From Zeimonas sp041678445 (GTDB taxonomy: Bacteria; Pseudomonadota; Gammaproteobacteria; Burkholderiales; Burkholderiaceae_E): 25,665 nt of DNA. Shown here piece by piece: positions 15,834-24,168 of the stretch; position 1 is the stretch's first letter; every line of letters starts with the position of its first letter. The translations under genes were made by a program, and so were the position numbers. Below the pieces are notes generated by a model. It was not told where the DNA came from. It worked only from the letters and a program-made list of their open reading frames with translations, and did not search any database. The stretch is taken from NCBI GenBank assembly GCA_041678445.1, contig JBAYOD010000016.1, positions 1 to 25,665 of the forward strand, written 5' to 3'.

Positions 15834-16664
15834 CTATCCTTTCAGCGCCGCAGCATGGTGGGCAATGTGCTCGCCGATGAAGCTCGCGATGAAGTAGTAG
15901 CTGTGGTCGTAGCCAGGCCGCAGGTTCAGGGTCAGCGGATGGCCGGCCGCTTCGCAGGCAGCCTGCAGCAGTTCGGGGCGCAGCTGGCTTTCCAGGAAGT
16001 CGTCGGCCAGTCCCTGGTCGACCCGCAGCGGCAGCCGCTCGCGGGCCGACTTCAGCAGCTCGACCGTGTCGTGCGCCTGCCAGGCCTCGCGGTCGTCACC
16101 CAGGTAGGCGCTGAATGCCTTCTGCCCCCAGGGCACCCGGGACGGCGCGACGATGGGCGAGAACGCCGACACGCTGCGGTAGCGGCCGGGTTCGCGCAGC
16201 GCGATGCTCAGCGCACCGTGTCCGCCCATCGAGTGTCCGCTGATGGCGCGCGCCTGGCTGGCCGGCAGCGAGGCTTCGATCAGCGCAGGCAGCTCGTCGA
16301 CCACGTAGTCGTACATGCGATAGTGGCAGGCCCAGGGCTGTCGGGTCGCGTTCACGTAGAAGCCGGCACCCTTGCCCAGATCGTACGCGTCGTCGTCGGC
16401 CACCTCGTCACCGCGCGGACTGGTGTCGGGGGCGACGATGATGATTCCGTGCTCGGCCGCATGGTGCTGCGCACCGGCCTTGGTAATGAAATTCTGCTCG
16501 GTGCAGGTCAGCCCCGACAGCCAGTACAGCACCGGCAGCTTTGCGCTGTCGGCCTGCGGCGGCAGGTAGACGGCCACCTTCATCGTGCAGCCCAGCACTG
16601 GCGACGCGTGCTCGTAGACATCCTGCCAGCCCCCGAAGCTGGCATGGCGTTCGATCCGGTTCAT
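15834..16664 (-). CDS. fghA: S-formylglutathione hydrolase
   Basis: A 276-aa alpha/beta-hydrolase that splits S-formylglutathione into formate and glutathione, the second step of formaldehyde detoxification. S145 in ISGHSMGGHGAL is the nucleophile and H254 in GYDHSYYFI is the catalytic His; an Asp in VDQGLADDF (216-222) completes the triad. LPVLYWLSGLTCTEQNF and APDTSPRGDEV are family signatures. It lies 36 nt downstream of adhC on the same strand, so the two form an operon. Length is normal for the family (about 280 aa). Cytoplasmic. Confidence 0.96.
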   Translation of the reverse strand: MNRIERHASFGGWQDVYEHASPVLGCTMKVAVYLPPQADSAKLPVLYWLSGLTCTEQNFITKAGAQHHAAEHGIIIVAPDTSPRGDEVADDDAYDLGKGAGFYVNATRQPWACHYRMYDYVVDELPALIEASLPASQARAISGHSMGGHGALSIALREPGRYRSVSAFSPIVAPSRVPWGQKAFSAYLGDDREAWQAHDTVELLKSARERLPLRVDQGLADDFLESQLRPELLQAACEAAGHPLTLNLRPGYDHSYYFIASFIGEHIAHHAAALKG

Positions 16665-16700
16665 GACGCTCCTCGATTCATGACGACTCCGTTCTCCGGT

Positions 16701-17810
16701 TCAGTAGTTGATCACCGTGCGGATGGACTTGCCTTCGTGCATCAGATCGAAGGCCTGGTTGATGTCGTCCAGCCCCAGCGTGTGTGTAACGAAGGGGGCC
16801 AGGTCGATCTCGCCCTTCATCGCGTCCTCGACCATGCCCGGCAACTGGGAGCGGCCCTTGACGCCGCCGAAGGCGGTGCCCAGCCAGCGGCGGCCGGTCA
16901 CCAGCTGGAACGGACGGGTGGAGATCTCCTGGCCAGCACCGGCCACGCCGATGATGACGGACTGCCCCCAGCCGCGGTGCGCGCACTCCAGCGCGGCGCG
17001 CATCACATCGACATTGCCGATGCACTCGAAGGAGTGATCCACACCCCAGCCGGTCATCTCGACGATCACCTGCTGGATCGGCTTGTCGTGATCCTTCGGA
17101 TTGATGCATTCGGTTGCGCCGAAGGTGCGCGCGAGATCGAACTTCCCGGGATTGGTATCGACGGCGATGATGCGGCCGGCTTTCGCCTGACGGGCACCCT
17201 GGATCACGGCCAGGCCGATGCCGCCCAGGCCGAACACGGCCACGCTGTCGCCGGGCTGCACCTTGGCGGTGTTGTGCACGGCGCCGATGCCGGTGGTCAC
17301 CCCGCAGCCCAGCAGGCAGACCTGCTGCGGATTGGCCTGGGGATCGATCCTGGCCAGCGAGACTTCGGCCACGACCGTGTACTCGCTGAAGGTCGAGCAG
17401 CCCATGTAGTGGTAGACCGGCTGGCCCTTGTACGAGAAACGCGTGCTGCCGTCGGGCATCAGGCCCTTGCCCTGGGTGGCGCGCACGCTGACGCACAGGT
17501 TGGTCTTGCCGCTCTTGCAGAACAGGCATTCGCCGCATTCGGCGGTGTACAGCGGAATGACATGGTCACCGGGCTTGACGCTGGTCACCCCTTCGCCGAC
17601 CTCCACCACGATGCCTGCGCCTTCATGGCCGAGCACGGCCGGAAACACGCCTTCGGGGTCGTCGCCGGACAGCGTGAAGGCATCCGTGTGGCAGACGCCG
17701 GTGTGAGTGATCCTGACCAGAACCTCGCCCTTGCGGGGCGGCTCGACATCGAGCTCGACGATTTCAAGCGGCTTGCCTGCCGCGAAGGCAACTGCTGCAC
17801 GTGATTTCAT
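16701..17810 (-). CDS. adhC: S-(hydroxymethyl)glutathione dehydrogenase / class III alcohol dehydrogenase
   Basis: A 369-aa zinc-dependent dehydrogenase that oxidises S-hydroxymethylglutathione with NAD+. C40 in THTGVCHTDAFTLSG and H62 in GHEGAGIV bind catalytic zinc. C92, C95, C98 and C106 (ECGECLFCKSGKTNLC) form the structural zinc lobe. VFGLGGIGLAVIQGA (near 194) is the NAD site. The start MKSRAAVAFAAGKPLEIVEL is standard for the class; a longer upstream frame lacks homology. GAGGAA lies upstream of this ATG. It is followed by fghA and preceded, with a 31-nt gap, by a LysR gene on the same strand, so a three-gene transcript is possible. Confidence 0.96.
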   Translation of the reverse strand: MKSRAAVAFAAGKPLEIVELDVEPPRKGEVLVRITHTGVCHTDAFTLSGDDPEGVFPAVLGHEGAGIVVEVGEGVTSVKPGDHVIPLYTAECGECLFCKSGKTNLCVSVRATQGKGLMPDGSTRFSYKGQPVYHYMGCSTFSEYTVVAEVSLARIDPQANPQQVCLLGCGVTTGIGAVHNTAKVQPGDSVAVFGLGGIGLAVIQGARQAKAGRIIAVDTNPGKFDLARTFGATECINPKDHDKPIQQVIVEMTGWGVDHSFECIGNVDVMRAALECAHRGWGQSVIIGVAGAGQEISTRPFQLVTGRRWLGTAFGGVKGRSQLPGMVEDAMKGEIDLAPFVTHTLGLDDINQAFDLMHEGKSIRTVINY

Positions 17811-17841
17811 GACCGGTTCCTCGGGGAGAAAGAAGAAGACC

Positions 17842-18750
17842 TCAATCCTCGTCGAGCGCCTGGAACTGTGCAACCAGCAGCTCGAGCAGGGCACGCACCG
17901 CAGGCAGCTGACCCCGACGCGACGGGTAGACAGCGTGGATGATCTCGCGACGCGGCTCCCAGCCCGGCAGCACGTGGGTCAACTCGCCGCTGGCGAACTC
18001 GGCGCGCACCATCATCCGCGGCAACTGGACGACGCCGACACCGGCGAGGGCCGCCTTGCGCAGCGCCGGCATGCTGTCGGTGACCAGCCGTGGCTGGTGA
18101 CGGACCGTGGCCTGCGCAGCGTCGGGCCCCAGCAGTTGCCAGGCGTGCTCGCCCTGTGACGTACCCATGTCCATGCTCGGCAGGTCGGCCAGATCGGCCG
18201 GCGACTGCGGCACCTGTTCGCAACGTTCGAGCAAGGCCGGGCTGGCCACCAGACACTGACCGCGATCGGCGAGCACACGCAGCACCAGGTCGCTGTCCTG
18301 AAGCGGCGGCGGCCGGACGCGGATCGCGATGTCGACGCCCTCGCCGATCGGGTCCACGCGCCGGTCGGTGGCCTGCACCTGCAACACCACCTGCGGATAG
18401 CGGACCAGAAAGGCCGCAAACATGTCGGCCATCCGCGCTTCGAGCAGTGCCACCGGACAGCTCACACGCACGATGCCGCGCGGCTCGGCCTGGGTCATCG
18501 CGATCGCCTCGTCGGCTGCATCGGCCTCGACCAGCATCGCCTTGCAATGGCCATAGTAGGTGCGGCCCGCCTCGGTGACCTTGAAGCGCCGGGTCGATCG
18601 CTGGATCAGGCGGGTGCCCAGCCGGGCCTCCAGCAGCGCGATGCGCCGGCTCAACCTGGACTTGGGCATGCCCAGGGCGCGGCCGGCCGGCGCGAAGCCA
18701 CCGTGATCCACCACCTGGACGAAGTAGTAGAGATCGTTGAGGTCTCTCAT
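17842..18750 (-). CDS. LysR-family transcriptional regulator
   Basis: A 302-aa LysR protein. MRDLNDLYYFVQVVDHGGFAPAGRALGMPKSRLSRRIALLEARLG forms the N-terminal winged HTH (residues 1-60), followed by a substrate-binding domain starting near GIVRVSCPVALLEA. I use ATG 18750 because the family begins there; an in-frame ATG at 18798 would add 16 residues. It is divergent from the first pirin gene and upstream of adhC. LysR regulators of this type often control the gene divergent to them, here the pirin. Two TTC-N3-GAA boxes lie in the shared spacer. The inducer is unknown. Confidence 0.9.
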   Translation of the reverse strand: MRDLNDLYYFVQVVDHGGFAPAGRALGMPKSRLSRRIALLEARLGTRLIQRSTRRFKVTEAGRTYYGHCKAMLVEADAADEAIAMTQAEPRGIVRVSCPVALLEARMADMFAAFLVRYPQVVLQVQATDRRVDPIGEGVDIAIRVRPPPLQDSDLVLRVLADRGQCLVASPALLERCEQVPQSPADLADLPSMDMGTSQGEHAWQLLGPDAAQATVRHQPRLVTDSMPALRKAALAGVGVVQLPRMMVRAEFASGELTHVLPGWEPRREIIHAVYPSRRGQLPAVRALLELLVAQFQALDED

Positions 18751-18855
18751 CGGCTGGCTCGCGACACTGATGGTGATACGGCTCGTGACGCGGGCCATGC
18801 CACGGCTCGCTGTCGCTGTCGTCTTGCTGTTGCCATCGTTCTCGATGCCGCCGCC

Positions 18856-18870
18856 ATCGTTCCATGAATA
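18856..18870. promoter_or_regulatory. Candidate LysR box 1 (TTC-N3-GAA)
   Basis: ATCGTTCCATGAATA contains the short dyad TTC-CAT-GAA. A near-identical copy lies 51 bp downstream. Both are inside the lysR/pirin divergent spacer, the expected place for LysR sites. Confidence 0.5.
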
Positions 18871-18906
18871 GAACTCTCAGGCTGAATTATCCCGGATACC
18901 CGGATC

Positions 18907-18921
18907 ATCGTTCCTTGAATA
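18907..18921. promoter_or_regulatory. Candidate LysR box 2 (TTC-N3-GAA)
   Basis: ATCGTTCCTTGAATA matches box 1 at 14 of 15 positions. It lies 50 nt before the pirin start, next to an AT-rich stretch (TATCATTTAA) that could hold the pirin -10 region. The 51-bp offset is close to five helical turns. Confidence 0.5.
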
Positions 18922-18971
18922 TCATTTAACCATCGCTGCGGCAAGGCGCAGCAGCCTCTTGGAGATCCGCC

Positions 18972-19838
18972 ATGAAAAAGGTTCTCGGCATCTACAGCGC
19001 GCCCCGCCCGCACTGGGTGGGTGATGGCTTCCCCGTGCGTTCGCTGTTCAGCTACACGGGCCTGGGCCGGCGCCTGAGCCCGTTCCTGCTGCTCGACCAC
19101 GCCACACCGACTCATTTCGAGCCGGCCGAGCGCCCGCGCGGCGTGGGCCAGCATCCGCACCGCGGCTTCGAGACGGTCACCATCGTCTACCAGGGCGAAG
19201 TCGCGCATCGCGACTCCACCGGCGCGGGCGGCACGATCGGCCCGGGCGATGTGCAGTGGATGACTGCGGGCGCCGGCATCCTGCACGAGGAGTTCCACTC
19301 GCCGGCGTTCACCCGCAGCGGCGGTACCATCGAGATGGTGCAGCTGTGGGTCAACCTGCCGGCCCGCGACAAGATGACCGCGCCCGGCTACCAGACCATT
19401 CTGGCCGGGCAGATCCCGCACGTGGACCTGCCGGACGGTGCCGGCCATATCCGGGTCATCGCCGGCGAGTTCGACGGCCAGCGTGGACCGGCGCGCAGCT
19501 TCACGCCGATGGACGTGCTGGACCTGCACATCCGCCAGGGGGCCACTGCCAGGCTGCCGACTCGCGACGGCCACACGCTGGCGCTGGTGGTGCTGCACGG
19601 CACGGTGCTGGTCAACGGCAACGACATCGCCCGCGAAGGCCAACTCGTGCATCTGGAGCGTTCCGGCAGCGACGTGGAGATCGAGGCCAACAGTGACGCA
19701 ACCGTGCTGTGGCTGGCCGGGGAGCCCATCGACGAGCCGGTGGTCGGCTACGGCCCCTTCGTGATGAACAACCAGACCGAGATCGTCCAGGCGATCGAGG
19801 ATTTCAACACCGGCCGCTTCGGCACGATGGCCGCCTGA
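18972..19838 (+). CDS. Pirin-family protein (bicupin)
   Basis: A 288-aa pirin. The metal-binding residues are H61 and H63 in GQHPHRGFETVT, H105 and E107 in GILHEEFHS, matching the His-His-His-Glu set of pirins and YhhW-type quercetinases. The N-terminal cupin is followed by the pirin C-terminal cupin (DVLDLHIRQGATA to WLAGEPIDEPVVGYGPFVMN). GGAG lies 5 nt before the ATG. Bacterial pirins have been linked to flavonol dioxygenation or redox sensing; no specific substrate can be given. It is divergent from the LysR gene, and a second pirin follows 56 nt later. Confidence 0.93.
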   Translation: MKKVLGIYSAPRPHWVGDGFPVRSLFSYTGLGRRLSPFLLLDHATPTHFEPAERPRGVGQHPHRGFETVTIVYQGEVAHRDSTGAGGTIGPGDVQWMTAGAGILHEEFHSPAFTRSGGTIEMVQLWVNLPARDKMTAPGYQTILAGQIPHVDLPDGAGHIRVIAGEFDGQRGPARSFTPMDVLDLHIRQGATARLPTRDGHTLALVVLHGTVLVNGNDIAREGQLVHLERSGSDVEIEANSDATVLWLAGEPIDEPVVGYGPFVMNNQTEIVQAIEDFNTGRFGTMAA

Positions 19839-19860
19839 CGGGGCCGGGCCACACACCATC

Positions 19861-19880
19861 GCGCCGGCTTCGGCCGGCGC
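19861..19880 (+). promoter_or_regulatory. UUCG-capped hairpin between the two pirin genes
   Basis: GCGCCGGC-TTCG-GCCGGCGC is a perfect 8-bp stem with a UUCG tetraloop, an exceptionally stable RNA hairpin. It ends 3 nt before the GGAGG ribosome-binding site of the second pirin. With no T-run it is more likely a processing, stability or translation-tuning element than a terminator. Confidence 0.7.
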
Positions 19881-19894
19881 ACCGGAGGTATCCC

Positions 19895-20788
19895 ATGATC
19901 GAACTCATCATCGCCCAGCGCCGCCGCGACCTGGGAGCATTCGAAGTCGGCCGCGTGCTGCCCTTCGCCAAGCGCCGCATGGTCGGGCCCTACATCTTCT
20001 TCGACCGCATGGGCCCGAAGCAGATCGCGCCCGGCCTGCCGCCGGAGGCCGACGTGCGCCCTCACCCGCACATCGGCCTGTCGACCATCACCTACCTGTT
20101 CGATGGCCAGGTCATGCACCGCGACAGCGTCGGTTCCGAGCAGCCCATCCACCCCGGCGAAGTCAACTGGATGACCGCCGGCAAGGGCATCACGCACTCC
20201 GAACGCTTCGAGCACCTGCGCGCCGAAGGCGGCCCGCTCGACGGCATCCAGGCCTGGGTGGCGCTGCCCGACGAACGCGAGGAAATGGACCCCGGCTTCT
20301 GGCATTACCCCAGCGAAGCGCTGCCGGTGTTCGAAGGCGACGGCATTGCCGGGCGGCTGATCGCCGGCAGCCTGGCGGGCGTGACTTCGCCGGTGCAGGT
20401 CGACTCACCGCAGTTCTACGTGCACTGGCAACTGCGCGCCGGTGCGCGGGCCTCGCTGCCCGCCGAGTACAGCGAACGCGCGGTCTACGTCGCCAACGGC
20501 GAAGTGGAAGTCGCCGGGCAACGCATCGAGACAGGCAGCATGGCCGTGCTGGCAGCCGGCCAGGCCGTCACCATCGAGGCGCTTGGCGACGCCACCGTCA
20601 TGGCACTGGGCGGCGAACCGGTCGGTCCGCGCTACATCGACTGGAACTTCGTGTCCTCGTCGCAGGAGCGGATCGACCAGGCACGAGCCGACTGGGCAGC
20701 CGGGCGCATGAAGCTGCCTGACCTGGACAGCGACGAATTCATTCCGTTGCCGCCGAAGCCCGGCGCGACGGCGGAGCCGATGTCCTGA
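19895..20788 (+). CDS. Second pirin-family protein
   Basis: A 297-aa pirin distinct from its neighbour. Metal ligands are H57 and H59 in RPHPHIGLSTITYLF, and H101 and E103 in GITHSERFE. The C-terminal cupin starts near FYVHWQLRAGARASLP. The start ATG 19895 follows GGAGG by 6 nt; the long upstream extension of the frame overlaps the first pirin and is not real. Probably co-transcribed with the first pirin from the promoter in the lysR spacer. Substrate unknown. It converges with darG. Confidence 0.93.
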   Translation: MIELIIAQRRRDLGAFEVGRVLPFAKRRMVGPYIFFDRMGPKQIAPGLPPEADVRPHPHIGLSTITYLFDGQVMHRDSVGSEQPIHPGEVNWMTAGKGITHSERFEHLRAEGGPLDGIQAWVALPDEREEMDPGFWHYPSEALPVFEGDGIAGRLIAGSLAGVTSPVQVDSPQFYVHWQLRAGARASLPAEYSERAVYVANGEVEVAGQRIETGSMAVLAAGQAVTIEALGDATVMALGGEPVGPRYIDWNFVSSSQERIDQARADWAAGRMKLPDLDSDEFIPLPPKPGATAEPMS

Positions 20789-20860
20789 ACCCCCTTGGGT
20801 CCGCCCAGGCACCGCACATGAGAGAGATAGCCGTGGCCCAGCCGCCTCCTCGCCGAATCC

Positions 20861-21919
20861 TCAATGGACCGAAGCCACTTCAGGCAGCAGCCAGCCTTGA
20901 GAGCGCAGCCGCTCTTGGGCAATGGCTAGTTGGCGCGGCGTGAACTGTCGCTTGCGGGCGTTCCAGTCATAGACCTGCCGCTCCACGCCCTCGCGCTGTC
21001 TGGCACCCTCGCGGCTCATCACCCAATGGACCGTGGCCAGAAGCTCCAACCCGTACGGTGATTCGAAGCCTTCCACCAACTGGGTCACACGTTCGAAGCG
21101 GGCACGGCTGATGTCGTGTTGATCGAGGAAGCCTCGGGCTTCGTCCGCAGCGCCGGGCACAAGGGAGAGCGGCTTTTCGGGCGCATCGCCACCATCTGCG
21201 TAACCTGAAATCAGGTGGCCTTCGACCCGACGCAAGACGTGGCTGAGGTTCGTTGCATAGGGACCGTAATGGTGCTTGACGTACTCGAGTCGCAGCGGTT
21301 CGCCGGCCTCCTGCATGAAGTACATCAGCTTGTGGACTTCCAGCAAGGTGACAAAGGGGTCGAGCAGGCCGCCGAGGTAGCGCCGCATCAGTTCGACCAG
21401 GGCGGCACGGCCCGCCGTCATTCTGGGCACCTCGCGCACGTGCGCCATCTTGTCGTTGGAAGGCACACCGTTGGGCTCGTATACGAGTACCTGCACGTCT
21501 TCCAGTTCTGCAACTGCGCGCTCGATGCGTGGACGCACCTCGTTCCAATCCAGTCCGCCCAGGCCAGCACCCAGTGGCGGAATGGCGATGGATCGAATGT
21601 CTTTGTCGCGGATCACCTTGACCAGATCGACGAGGCCTGCCTCGATATCGTCCATGCGGCTCTTGCCGCGCCAGTGACGCTTGGTCGGAAAGTTGACGAT
21701 AAAGCGCGGCGGCGCGAGCTGGCCGGTCTCGAAAACGAACATGCGCCCCGGCCGCACGGCTTCGCGTTTGCAGGCAGCCTCGTAGGCCTTGAAGTTCTCC
21801 GGAAAGGCGTTCTTGAACTGCAAGGCGATGCCGCGCCCCATCACGCCGACGCAGTTGACGGTGTTGACCAGCGCATCCGCCTCACATTCGAGGATGTCAC
21901 CTGAGGTGTACTCGATCAT
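20861..21919 (-). CDS. darG: DarG antitoxin (macrodomain DNA ADP-ribosylglycohydrolase)
   Basis: A 352-aa antitoxin that removes ADP-ribose from thymidine in DNA and also binds DarT. Residues 1-155 are the macrodomain: GDILECEADALVNTVNCVGV, MGRGIALQFK and PPLGAGLGGLDW. K80 in NFPTKRHWRGKSRMDDI matches the catalytic Lys known from DarG. The C-terminal half (KLMYFMQEAGEPLRL, KHHYGPYATNL) is the DarT-neutralising region and resembles the Panacea/DUF4065 fold. It is 18 nt downstream of darT with a strong GGGAGGAG ribosome-binding site, the usual toxin-antitoxin order for this system. The gene is intact although its toxin partner is frameshifted. Confidence 0.93.
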   Translation of the reverse strand: MIEYTSGDILECEADALVNTVNCVGVMGRGIALQFKNAFPENFKAYEAACKREAVRPGRMFVFETGQLAPPRFIVNFPTKRHWRGKSRMDDIEAGLVDLVKVIRDKDIRSIAIPPLGAGLGGLDWNEVRPRIERAVAELEDVQVLVYEPNGVPSNDKMAHVREVPRMTAGRAALVELMRRYLGGLLDPFVTLLEVHKLMYFMQEAGEPLRLEYVKHHYGPYATNLSHVLRRVEGHLISGYADGGDAPEKPLSLVPGAADEARGFLDQHDISRARFERVTQLVEGFESPYGLELLATVHWVMSREGARQREGVERQVYDWNARKRQFTPRQLAIAQERLRSQGWLLPEVASVH

Positions 21920-21937
21920 CCCTGTGCTCCTCCCATT

Positions 21938-22589
21938 TCAGTAATACCAATCCGGCAGGACTTCGACCATGGGGCGGTGTCCGTGTACCGGAAGGGCGTT
22001 GACGACCTGCCGATAGACTGTGGCCGATAGAACGCCGATGCGTTCGATCAGGTGCCACGGAAATCTGCGCTCCAGCAGGAATTCGGCCTGCTTGCCTTCC
22101 TTGCATTGCGCCCACTGCGTCGCCTGTACTGCATTCCAATCGATCTTGCCGAGTTGTGCGAGATCGTCATAATCCTCGAAGTAGCGTGATCCTGCGTTGG
22201 AATTCGTGAATGCCCAGCGCACAAGCTGTGCGTTGGCCCACGCGACGGCGGCGCGTAGGTCAGCCTCGAAGTGCAGGATTGGTCCTTGCCCTTGGCGATA
22301 GGCCAATTCTGGATGGTTGCCCTGATAAATCAGATAGAGCATCACCGGAGCGCGGGCAGAAGTAAAACGGCACGCAGTCGCCGACGTACAAGTGGGGATG
22401 ACTGCCGAGCCGCAGTTCGTGCAAGCGCCGCTGCTTGATTCTGCTCATGCCAATGCTCGTACCCGCAGGCGCGCGCCGGATGACCTCGGCATCGCACCAC
22501 AGAAAGCCGTCGGCCACGATGGACGGCAGACGATCTACATGGGCAACATGGTAGATCCTGGGCTGCGGCGGCACGAGCGCGGTATTCAT
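21938..22589 (-). pseudogene. darT: DarT toxin (DNA thymidine ADP-ribosyltransferase), frameshifted
   Basis: Two frames together give a full-length DarT of about 216 aa. The N-terminal part (22589 down to about 22347) reads RIYHVAHVDRLPSIVADGFL, SRIKQRRLHELRLGSHPHL and GDCVPFYFCPRS. The C-terminal part (22345 to 21938) reads MLYLIYQGNHPELAYR, TNSNAGSRYF and KQAEFLLERRFPWHL, whose Glu is the catalytic residue of the family. One extra base, a C in the CC at 22345-22346 on the plus strand, separates the frames; removing it gives the expected FCPRS-VMLYLIY. The toxin is therefore probably inactive, unless this is a sequencing error or ribosomal slippage or reinitiation occurs at GTG 22345. Confidence 0.88.
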
Positions 22590-22995
22590 GGCGTCTCGTC
22601 TCGGAACAGATCGACTGGGGGGCGGCTGTCGTCGCCGCCACAGCGGCTGCGCCGCGCGCGCATCGAATGCGCGCTGCACCTCGATGCAGATGGCGGCCCA
22701 GCACAGGCAATCCAGCAAGACACGGTGGATCACCCCTCCGTCGGCATCAACTGCCTGCAGGCTTGCTTGACCGTCCTGGTCATGTGCGAATTCCGTGGTT
22801 GTATGTGCTGCACATTACAGTATCAACATCGAACATCAGCGAACTCGAACAGGCCGTCCGGGGCGACCCGGTCCGGACCCTGCACGGCCACGGCTATCAG
22901 CCCGGAAACCCGGAGCTTCACTGAATTCTCACGGATTTCTCGCGAAAGCGTCATCGGTCGACGAGCAGCATCGTGCCCTCGCCGAAGGAAATCCG
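22590..22995. other. Divergent darT/waaC spacer without a recognised gene
   Basis: I see no recognisable gene in these 406 nt. The minus-strand frame upstream of darT is open but unlike any family I know. A plus-strand frame ends in ELEQAVRGDPVRTLHGHGYQ just before 22924; it may be the tail of an unknown gene but is not supported. A small dyad TGTGCTGCACA (22804-22814) and AT-richer sequence around it could hold promoters for either side. Confidence 0.5.
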
Positions 22996-24168
22996 ATGCT
23001 TGCACCGTTCAGGATCCTGATCGTCAAACTGACTTCGCTGGGTGATGTCATCAAGACGCTGCCTGTCGTCGACGACATTCGACGACAGATTCCCAGGGCG
23101 GCGATCGACTGGGTCGTGGAACGGCCTTGCGACGCGCTTCTGGCCCTGCACCCCGACATCGACCGCGTGATCGCCCTGGAACTGCGCCGCTATCGCCTGG
23201 AGAGCCGCTACTGGCATGGCCTTCGCGCCGCCTTGCCAGACCTCGGCTGCCTGCGCGCCCGACGCTACGACCGGATCATCGACCTGCAAGGCAGGATGAA
23301 AAGCGCGCTGGTCGCCGGGCTGGCTCGCGGTCCGGTCACCGGGCCGGCGCCGGGGCCGACGAGCGAGCCTGGCTACCAGCGCTTCTACCAGGCCCTGATC
23401 GCACGGGACAAGTTCGCCGGGCGCAATGCCGTGACCTCGAACCGCGTGCTGTGCGCCGAAGCCCTTGGCTATGACGCGCCGGCAAACGAGCCTCACCATG
23501 GCTTGCAGCCGGGCAGGCTGCACCCGGGAGTTCCAGCAATCGCGCAGTTGATCCCCTCTCCCTGCTTCGCGGTCCTGATCCACGGCAGTTCACGCTCCGA
23601 AAAATGCTGGCCCGAGCCGTACTGGATCGAAACCGGCCGCGCGCTGGCTCGAAAAGGCATCGCCTGCCTGCTGCCTTGGGGCAATGCCGCGGAAGCCGAG
23701 CGGGCGCACCGCCTGGCTGGCGCCATCGATGGCGCAGCCGTACCGGCGCTGCCTGTGCCGCTGGTGACCTGGACCAGCGTGTTGACCGCGGCAACGGTCG
23801 TCGTCGGCGTCGACAGTGGTCTGACCCACCTGGCGACCGCCTGTGGCGCTCCGACCGTAACTATCTTCACTGCAACGCAGGCCTCGATCTTCGGCACTTC
23901 CGGGCTCGGCACCCCCGAGCTGAGCGCCCCTGAGCCGAACGCCCCTGAGCTCGGCGCCCCCGATCTGAGCGCCCCTCACCATTCCCGCTGCTGCGACCTC
24001 GGCGATGCCGGTGTCACGGTAACGAGCGCAGAGGTCATGACCGCTGTCGAAAGCCTGCTCGCCGATGCTCCGCAGCGCGCGCAGGACGCACCGCCATCGA
24101 GTTGGGCGCCGGTCGCTCAGGCCATTCTCACGGCTCGCGCATGCCCAGTAAAGCAGCGCGCCCACTGA
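22996..24168 (+). CDS. waaC: Glycosyltransferase family 9, LPS heptosyltransferase I-like
   Basis: A 390-aa GT9 enzyme that would add heptose to the Kdo of lipopolysaccharide inner core from ADP-heptose at the cytoplasmic membrane face. The N-terminal Rossmann domain starts MLAPFRILIVKLTSLGDVIKTLPV. FAVLIHGSSRSEKCWPEPYW and VVGVDSGLTHLATACGAPTV are the donor-side GT9 blocks. AAGGAA lies 5 nt before ATG 22996; the longer upstream frame has no homology. After IFTATQASIFGTSG come four PELxA-type repeats, which replace the usual loop. The last codons (about 24145-24168) lie in an antisense iclR relic, so the C-terminal tail is probably not ancestral. It is likely still functional, since the catalytic core is complete. 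Confidence 0.85.
   Translation: MLAPFRILIVKLTSLGDVIKTLPVVDDIRRQIPRAAIDWVVERPCDALLALHPDIDRVIALELRRYRLESRYWHGLRAALPDLGCLRARRYDRIIDLQGRMKSALVAGLARGPVTGPAPGPTSEPGYQRFYQALIARDKFAGRNAVTSNRVLCAEALGYDAPANEPHHGLQPGRLHPGVPAIAQLIPSPCFAVLIHGSSRSEKCWPEPYWIETGRALARKGIACLLPWGNAAEAERAHRLAGAIDGAAVPALPVPLVTWTSVLTAATVVVGVDSGLTHLATACGAPTVTIFTATQASIFGTSGLGTPELSAPEPNAPELGAPDLSAPHHSRCCDLGDAGVTVTSAEVMTAVESLLADAPQRAQDAPPSSWAPVAQAILTARACPVKQRAH
23914..23976 (+). repeat. 15-bp tandem repeats (PELSA/PEPNA/PELGA/PDLSA) in waaC
   Basis: Four in-frame 15-nt units encode residues 307-326 as PELSA-PEPNA-PELGA-PDLSA, followed by P. They sit after the GLTHLATACGAPTV block, in a loop before the final helix. Most GT9 enzymes lack such repeats, so this is a local expansion. 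Confidence 0.85.

Noticed and set aside
15696..17804. A 702-codon plus-strand frame across fghA and adhC
   Set aside because: Shadow of two unmistakable minus-strand genes.
17842..18798. Longer LysR start at 18798
   Set aside because: The family begins at MRDLNDLYYFVQVV (18750); the 16 extra residues are not conserved in what I know of the family.
22667..22924. Possible gene ending ELEQAVRGDPVRTLHGHGYQ
   Set aside because: Short, no recognised family, no clear ribosome-binding site; kept only as a note in the spacer entry.
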